NCBI GenBank assembly: GCA_023254755.1
Contig: JALRKU010000391.1
Location: forward strand, 1 to 9,541
Source: Aeromicrobium sp.
GTDB lineage: Bacteria > Actinomycetota > Actinomycetes > Propionibacteriales > Nocardioidaceae
DNA: 9,541 nucleotides
Direction: 5' to 3'
Of the stretch, positions 5,462 through 9,541 are shown piece after piece. Positions within the stretch are counted from its first letter, which is position 1, and each line of letters begins with the position of its first letter. The notes under the pieces are model-generated. The model was not told the DNA's origin, did no database searches, and saw only the letters and a list, made by a program, of their open reading frames with translations. The position numbers and the translations under genes are program-made.

Positions 5462-6056
5462 GGACAGCTCCCTTCTGGAGCAGACGCTCGACGTGCTTCG
5501 CGAGCACGTCGGCCTCGAGGTTGACCGGCGACCCGACGCTCAGGGAGCCGAGGGTCGTGTCGGCCAGGGTGGTGGGGATGAGGGAGACGGTGAACCAGTC
5601 GTCACCGACCTCGACGACGGTCAGCGAGACGCCGCTGACCGTGATGGAGCCCTTCTCGACCAGGTAGCGGGCGAGGTGCTCGGGCATCGCGAACCGCAGC
5701 ACGGTCCAGTGCTCGCTCGGCTCGATCGACAGCAGCGTGCCGGTGCCGTCGACGTGGCCCTGCACGATGTGCCCGCCGAGCCGATCCCCGAGCGCAGCGG
5801 CGCGCTCGAGGTTGACCGACGACCCGACGACCAGGGCACCCAGGGCCGTGCGAGCCAGCGACTCGGCCATGACGTCGGCCGAGAAGCAGCCGTCGACCAG
5901 CTCGGTCACGGTCAGGCAGCAGCCGTCGACCGCGATCGAGGCGCCGTGGGTGGCGTCGGAGGTGACCAGGGGCCCGCTGACGGTGAGGCGGGTGGAGTCG
6001 CCGAGCGGCTCGATCGCGGTGACCGTGCCGACCTCCTCCACGAGTCCGGTGAACAT
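5454..6056 (-). CDS. ribE: Riboflavin synthase alpha chain
   Basis: Dismutates two 6,7-dimethyl-8-ribityllumazine molecules into riboflavin and the ribitylaminouracil reused by RibH. 200 residues, standard length, made of two lumazine-binding barrels. Repeat 1 starts MFTGLVEEVGTV and has DGCCLTVTEL (44-53); repeat 2 starts GGHIVQGHVDGTG (94-106) and has SGVSLTVVEV (141-150). The C-terminal helix KHVERLLQ serves trimer formation in relatives. The start ATG shares one base with the ribD stop (TGATG), with an upstream AGAGGA about 9 nt away, so translation is probably re-initiation or coupling. Some databases call this gene ribC or ribE depending on the organism. Confidence 0.97.
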   Translation of the reverse strand: MFTGLVEEVGTVTAIEPLGDSTRLTVSGPLVTSDATHGASIAVDGCCLTVTELVDGCFSADVMAESLARTALGALVVGSSVNLERAAALGDRLGGHIVQGHVDGTGTLLSIEPSEHWTVLRFAMPEHLARYLVEKGSITVSGVSLTVVEVGDDWFTVSLIPTTLADTTLGSLSVGSPVNLEADVLAKHVERLLQKGAVHE

Positions 6057-7105
6057 CAGTCGAAGTCCTCTCGCTGCATGCGCCCCGGCGTGCCGATGAT
6101 CCGGATGTCGGGGCCGATCCGGGTCAGGTCGTGGATCTCGATGGGCCGCATGTCGGCCAGCGTCGTGGCCTCTCCCTCGAGCGCGGCTCGTCCCGAGCCG
6201 AGCATGGCCGGGGCGATGTAGCCGATCACCCGGTCGATGACGCCGGCGTTCCAGAACCCGCCGGCGAGCCGCGGCCCGCCCTCGAGCCAGACGTTGCGGA
6301 TCTGGTTCTCGACCAGCTTGGCGAGCACGACGTCGGGGTCGCGCGACTGGATCAGCAGGGTGGGCGCGACCCGGTCGAACACGCGGTAGTAGCTCGGGAT
6401 CGTCGTCTCGCCGACCACGACCCGCAGCGCCTGCTGGTCGTAGGGCAACGGCATGCCCTCCTCGTCGCGCACCGTGAGCCGCGGGTCGTCGGCCAGCACC
6501 GCCCCGGTCCCGGCGACGATCGCGTCGACGCCGGCACGGAAGCGCTGGACGTCGCGGCGCGCCTCCTCGCTGGTGATCCACTTGCTGCTGCCGTCGGGAG
6601 CGGCGCTCAGTCCGTCCATCGTGGCGGCGTACTTCCACGTGACGAACGGTCGACCGGCCGTCATCGCGAACGTCCACTCCTCGTTGAGGTCGGCCGCCTC
6701 CTCGGCCAGGACCCCGGCGACGACGTCGATGCCCGCCTGACGCAGTGCGGCGGCGCCGCCGGAGGCCTCGCGGTTCGGGTCGATCTGGGCGAACACGACG
6801 CGGGCGACCCCCGCGTCGATCAGGGCCTGGGAGCAGGGACCGGTGCGGCCCTGGTGGTGACAGGGCTCCAGGGTCACCACCGCCGTCGCGCCGCGGGCGG
6901 CGTCACCTGCCTGCTGGAGCGCGTCGACCTCGGCGTGCGGCGTGCCCGCCCCGCGGTGGATGCCGACGGCGATCTCGCTGCCGTCGGCCGCCAGCAGGAC
7001 GCAGCCGACCCGTGGGTTCGGCAGCGTGCGCACGACGGTCGCGGCCGCGTCGATCGCTCGACGCATGGCCGCCTCGATCTGCGCCTGCTCTGTCTCGTTC
7101 GCCAT
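6056..7105 (-). CDS. ribD: Bifunctional riboflavin deaminase / reductase
   Basis: Carries out the deamination and side-chain reduction that follow GTP cyclohydrolase II. 349 residues. The N-terminal cytidine-deaminase-like domain (about 8-145) has zinc ligands HAE (57-59) and PCHHQGRTGPC (81-91, C82 and C91). The C-terminal reductase domain (about 150-349), a dihydrofolate-reductase-like fold, has RPFVTWKYAATMDG (152-165), the AGVDAIVAGTGAVLADDP stretch and EGGPRLAGGF (275-284). Start ATG 7105 has SD GGAGAG (7114-7109). The frame stays open upstream to 7234, but that would run into the riboswitch. It is the first gene of the riboflavin operon, 75 nt downstream of the FMN riboswitch. Confidence 0.97.
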   Translation of the reverse strand: MANETEQAQIEAAMRRAIDAAATVVRTLPNPRVGCVLLAADGSEIAVGIHRGAGTPHAEVDALQQAGDAARGATAVVTLEPCHHQGRTGPCSQALIDAGVARVVFAQIDPNREASGGAAALRQAGIDVVAGVLAEEAADLNEEWTFAMTAGRPFVTWKYAATMDGLSAAPDGSSKWITSEEARRDVQRFRAGVDAIVAGTGAVLADDPRLTVRDEEGMPLPYDQQALRVVVGETTIPSYYRVFDRVAPTLLIQSRDPDVVLAKLVENQIRNVWLEGGPRLAGGFWNAGVIDRVIGYIAPAMLGSGRAALEGEATTLADMRPIEIHDLTRIGPDIRIIGTPGRMQREDFD

Positions 7106-7180
7106 CGTCTCTCCGGTCGCTGGGCGGTCCCGGGGTGGCGGTCGGCAGGGCGCGGGTCGCACCGGCAGGCGCGACGGCCG

Positions 7181-7312
7181 CGTGCGCCTCCCATCCGGAC
7201 TTTCACCGTCGGTGCCGGAATTCCACCGGCTCAACCGCTGCTCTCCCGAAGGAGGGCCGCGGGTCGCGGACTGTCACCGCCGGCTCGGAATTTCACCGAC
7301 CCCGGAGCACGC
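7181..7312 (-). ncRNA. FMN riboswitch (RFN element)
   Basis: Binds flavin mononucleotide and lowers rib expression. The minus strand carries the conserved RFN blocks in order: CCGGGGTCGGTGAAATTCCGA (7306-7286) with GCCGGCGGTGACAGTCCGCGA following, then a variable hairpin CTCC-TTCG-GGAG (7254-7243, UUCG tetraloop), then GAGCCGGTGGAATTCCGG, CCGACGGTGAAAGTCCGG and ATGGGAGG. P1 closes between CGTGCTCC (7312-7305) and GGAGGCGCACG (7191-7181), with a 2-nt bulge. It lies between a TAGACT promoter and ribD. No T-rich terminator follows in the 75 nt before ribD, so control is probably at translation initiation. Confidence 0.96.
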
Positions 7313-7333
7313 GAGCTGTTGCTCGTGCCACCG

Positions 7334-7339
7334 AGTCTA
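7334..7339 (-). promoter_or_regulatory. Candidate riboflavin operon promoter -10
   Basis: The minus strand reads TAGACT (7339-7334), about 22 nt before the first riboswitch base. Transcription would start near 7327 and include the whole RFN element. No recognisable -35 was found. The 9-mer TAGACTCGG recurs before hisE. Confidence 0.5.
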
Positions 7340-7404
7340 GCGCGGCGCTCCGCAGCCTCCGCGTGATGTCCGCCTCGTGGTCACCCACGCGGCGACGTGT
7401 GCGC

Positions 7405-8070
7405 TCAGTGCGCGCAGCGCGCGGTCGCCAGGTCGCGCAGGGTGGAGACCATGGCGTCGGGGGCGTCGGCTCCGAACACCGCCGAGCCGGCCACGAACAC
7501 GTCGGCGCCGGCGTCGGCGCAGCGCTCGATCGTCTCCACCGAGACTCCGCCGTCGACCTGGAGCCAGACGTCGCCGCCCGCCTTGTCCAGCAGCGCCCGC
7601 GTGCGGCGGATCTTGGGCAGGCAGACGTCGAGGAACTTCTGCCCGCCGAAGCCTGGCTCGACCGTCATGATCAGCACCATGTCGAGCTCGGCGAGCAGGT
7701 CCTCGTAGGGCTCGATGGGCGTCGCGGGACGCAGCGCCATCGAGGCCCGCGCACCCTTCGCACGGATCTCACGGGCCAGACGGACGGGTGCACGCGCGGC
7801 CTCGACGTGGAAGGTGACGCTGCCGGCCCCCGCCTCGACGTACTCCGGCGCCCAGCGGTCGGGGTCGTCGATCATCAGGTGCGCGTCGATCGGCTGCTCC
7901 GCGACCTTCGCCAGCGCCTCGACGACCGGCGCCCCGAGGGTCAGGTTCGGCACGAAGTGGCCGTCCATGACGTCGACGTGCAGCCAGTCGGCCCCGGAGA
8001 TCCGTCGCGCCTCGGACTCGAGGTTCGCGAAGTCCGACGACAGCATGCTCGGTGCGATCTGGATGCCCAC
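7405..8070 (-). CDS. rpe: Ribulose-phosphate 3-epimerase
   Basis: Interconverts ribulose 5-phosphate and xylulose 5-phosphate in the pentose phosphate pathway. 221 residues, standard length, a TIM barrel. Landmarks: IAPSMLSSDF (5-14), WLHVDVMDGHFVPN (29-42) with metal ligands H31 and D33, DAHLM (62-66) with H64, TVEPGFGGQKF (136-146), QVDGGV (171-176) with the second catalytic acid D173, and AGSAVFG (194-200) at the phosphate site. The start GTG 8070 aligns with the family N-terminus. It has no SD, and a TAGGCT box ends 8 nt before it, suggesting a leaderless or nearly leaderless mRNA. Upstream frame extensions run back into rsmB and are not credible. Ribulose 5-phosphate is shared with RibB of the next operon. 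Confidence 0.96.
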   Translation of the reverse strand: MGIQIAPSMLSSDFANLESEARRISGADWLHVDVMDGHFVPNLTLGAPVVEALAKVAEQPIDAHLMIDDPDRWAPEYVEAGAGSVTFHVEAARAPVRLAREIRAKGARASMALRPATPIEPYEDLLAELDMVLIMTVEPGFGGQKFLDVCLPKIRRTRALLDKAGGDVWLQVDGGVSVETIERCADAGADVFVAGSAVFGADAPDAMVSTLRDLATARCAH

Positions 8071-8075
8071 GGACC

Positions 8076-8112
8076 GAGAGCCTATCGGTTCGGTGCCGAC
8101 TCCCGGGCTCTC
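8076..8112. repeat. Inverted repeat around the rpe promoter
   Basis: GAGAGCC (8076-8082) and GGCTCTC (8106-8112) are perfect 7-base inverted arms separated by 23 nt. One arm overlaps the rpe -10 box. They could form a weak stem after rsmB or an operator; there is no T run for a terminator. Chance is possible. Confidence 0.25.
8079..8084 (-). promoter_or_regulatory. Candidate rpe promoter -10 (leaderless start)
   Basis: The minus strand reads TAGGCT (8084-8079), followed by 8 nt and the GTG start of rpe. This spacing puts the transcription start at or within one or two bases of the start codon, a common arrangement in actinobacteria. The gene lacks an SD, which agrees. The -35 region is not recognisable. 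Confidence 0.5.
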
Positions 8113-8185
8113 CGGTTCGCCGGCACGAGGTCCAGAGGCAGGCGCTCCGGCCGGGTGGGTCCGCCGGTGCCGGACGCGACGTCGG

Positions 8186-9454
8186 CTAGGGGCGCAGAAC
8201 GGCGGCGAACATCGCGTCGGTGCCGTCGGTGTCGGGCCACCAGCGCGACACCGAGACGACCTCGGCGCCCGTCTGCGCGGCGACGGCCCGCACCACCTCG
8301 TCGGTCTCGGCACGGTGCGGTGAGCAGGTCGCGTAGGTGACCGCTCCCCCGGGGCGGGTCAGCTCGAGGGCCCGTTCGAGCAGCGCGCGCTGCAGCGGCA
8401 CCAGGGCGTCCAGGTCCGACGGCCGGCGGCGCCAGCGGGACTCAGGACGTCGGCGCAGCGCACCCAGTCCCGTGCAGGGAGCGTCGACCAGGACCCGGTC
8501 GAACGAGCCGGCGGCCCACGGCCCCTCGCGCCCGTCGTGCTCGGTCACCTCGACGTCGGGCAGGGCCCTGAGCGACGACCGCACGAGGTCCGCGCGGTGG
8601 TGCTGCGGCTCGTTGGCGACGACGTGGGCGCCGCGCTGCGCGGCGATCGCGCCGAGGAGAGCAGCCTTGCCGCCCGGACCGGCGCACAGGTCGAGCCACT
8701 GCTCGTCGCGGCCCACGACCGGCGCGTCGGCTGCCGTGATCGCGACCAGCTGCGATCCCTCGTCCTGCACGGCGGCCAGGCCGTCCCGCACGGCGGGGAC
8801 CTCCCCCGGCGACCCGCCCTCGAGCACGCGTGCGTACGGCGACAGCGAGCCCGGTGTTCCGGGCAGGTCGGCGGGGTCGACGAGACCTGGCCGCGCGACC
8901 AGCGTCACCCGCGGCGGCTCGTTGTCCGCGGTCAGCATGTCCTCGATGCGGTCCTCGCCGACCACGTCGGTCAGCGCGTCGACGACCCAGCGGGGGTGCG
9001 AGAACCGCACCGCGCGAGCGTCGGCGACGCCGAGACCGTCGACGAGATCGGCGATCCACTCCTCCCGGTCACGCGCACCGACCTTGCGGAGCACGGCGTT
9101 GGCGAACCCCACGGGCTTGTGGCCGACGCGGTGGCGGATCAGGTCGACGCTCTCCGACACCGCGGCGTGGGACGGCACGCGCGTGCTGAGGAGCTGGTGG
9201 CTGCCGAGCCGCAGGGCGTCCAGCACGCCCGGGTCGATCGCCGAGACGCCGCGTGACGACACGCGGTCCAGGACCGCGTCGTACAGCCCTCGCATCCGCA
9301 GGGTCCCGCCGACGAGCTCGGTCACGAAGGCGGCGTCGCGGCCGTGCAGACCGTGCCGGGCGAGCGCCGCGGGCAGCTCGAGGTTCGCGTAGGCGTCGCG
9401 CTCGGAGACGGCGCGGAGGACGTCGTAGGCGGCGGCGCGCGGTGCGTCAACCAC
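8186..9454 (-). CDS. rsmB: 16S rRNA m5C967 methyltransferase (RsmB/Sun family)
   Basis: Methylates a cytosine of 16S rRNA (C967 in E. coli numbering) with S-adenosylmethionine. 422 residues, close to the family length. Residues 1-135 are the NusB-like RNA-binding domain (AYDVLRAV, LVGGTLRMRGLYD, ANAVLRKV). The methyltransferase domain (about 180-422) has the SAM loop LDLCAGPGGK (254-263), motif IV VDAPCTGLGALRRRPE (323-338) with C327, and motif VI TYATCSPHRAETDEVV (373-388) with the catalytic C377; both cysteines needed by this two-cysteine enzyme class are present. Start GTG 9454 has GAGG at 6-nt spacing and overlaps the fmt end by 8 nt, so the two are co-translated. The gene pair fmt-rsmB is common. 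115 nt separate it from rpe. Confidence 0.95.
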   Translation of the reverse strand: MVDAPRAAAYDVLRAVSERDAYANLELPAALARHGLHGRDAAFVTELVGGTLRMRGLYDAVLDRVSSRGVSAIDPGVLDALRLGSHQLLSTRVPSHAAVSESVDLIRHRVGHKPVGFANAVLRKVGARDREEWIADLVDGLGVADARAVRFSHPRWVVDALTDVVGEDRIEDMLTADNEPPRVTLVARPGLVDPADLPGTPGSLSPYARVLEGGSPGEVPAVRDGLAAVQDEGSQLVAITAADAPVVGRDEQWLDLCAGPGGKAALLGAIAAQRGAHVVANEPQHHRADLVRSSLRALPDVEVTEHDGREGPWAAGSFDRVLVDAPCTGLGALRRRPESRWRRRPSDLDALVPLQRALLERALELTRPGGAVTYATCSPHRAETDEVVRAVAAQTGAEVVSVSRWWPDTDGTDAMFAAVLRP

Positions 9455-9541
9455 GCGCTGCCTCGTCGGCCCCGAGCAGCCCCTCCGGGCGGGTGCCGCG
9501 CGCCCAGTCGGCCGCCGGCATCGGCTTCTTGCCGACCGCCT
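9447..9541 (-). CDS. fmt: Methionyl-tRNA formyltransferase, C-terminal end (runs off right edge)
   Basis: Fmt formylates initiator Met-tRNA using 10-formyl-tetrahydrofolate. Only the last 30 codons are present, reading AVGKKPMPAADWARGTRP and then EGLLGADEAARG, stop TGA 9449-9447. The KKxMxAxxWARG pattern is the usual Fmt tail in actinobacteria, where it sits at the end of the tRNA-binding C-terminal domain. The 8-nt overlap with rsmB (GTGGTTGA) matches the common fmt-rsmB pair. The identity rests on this tail and the neighbour. Confidence 0.85.
   Translation of the reverse strand, partial: AVGKKPMPAADWARGTRPEGLLGADEAARG

Noticed and set aside
4247..5524. Plus-strand frame of about 425 codons opposite ribBA
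   Set aside because: Mirror frame of ribBA, no recognisable domain, no SD.
6745..8340. Plus-strand frame of about 530 codons across ribD, the riboswitch and rpe
   Set aside because: It crosses the FMN riboswitch and two genes antisense, with an Arg-rich low-complexity product.
1..9541. Mobile elements, CRISPR arrays, phage or defence genes
   Set aside because: No transposase, integrase, direct-repeat array or target-site duplication was seen. All genes fit core actinobacterial metabolism with even codon use, so no new defence-type system is claimed.

Overview
The window is high-GC DNA (roughly 70% by eye) from an actinobacterium. The gene families, GTG starts, TANNNT-type -10 boxes and the gene order fmt-rsmB-rpe-ribD-ribE-ribBA-ribH-hisE-hisG suggest a member of Propionibacteriales, perhaps Nocardioidaceae. 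That placement is inference, because no marker was compared. No mobile element, CRISPR array, tRNA or rRNA was seen. The content is chromosomal housekeeping metabolism.

Right to left on the minus strand, a block runs from about 9541 to 1604. It starts with the last 30 codons of fmt (initiator tRNA formylation) and rsmB (16S rRNA m5C methyltransferase, 8-nt overlap with fmt). Next comes rpe (ribulose-phosphate 3-epimerase), which has its own promoter and probably a leaderless mRNA. An FMN riboswitch (7181-7312) then heads a complete riboflavin operon: ribD, ribE, ribBA and ribH, joined by 1-, 8- and 4-nt overlaps. hisE and hisG follow, carrying two of the earliest steps of histidine synthesis. 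Last are a small membrane PH-domain protein and an SseB-domain protein, also overlapping by 4 nt. Rpe acts on ribulose 5-phosphate, which is the RibB substrate, and HisG consumes ATP and PRPP. The neighbourhood therefore groups genes that draw on the pentose-phosphate and purine pools.

On the plus strand there is one gene (595-1599): a protein with an N-terminal ACT (amino-acid-sensing) domain and a C-terminal GNAT acetyltransferase domain. It converges on the SseB gene with a 4-nt gap.

At the left edge, minus strand, lies the 5' part of infC (IF-3). It starts with a rare ATC codon behind a perfect AGGAGG. Its roughly 170-nt leader holds an intrinsic terminator, an upstream segment that can pair with the terminator's 5' arm instead, and a 24-codon ORF whose stop codon lies one base before the terminator stem. 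This looks like a transcription attenuator for infC (and presumably rpmI-rplT beyond the window), and it is the most interesting item here.
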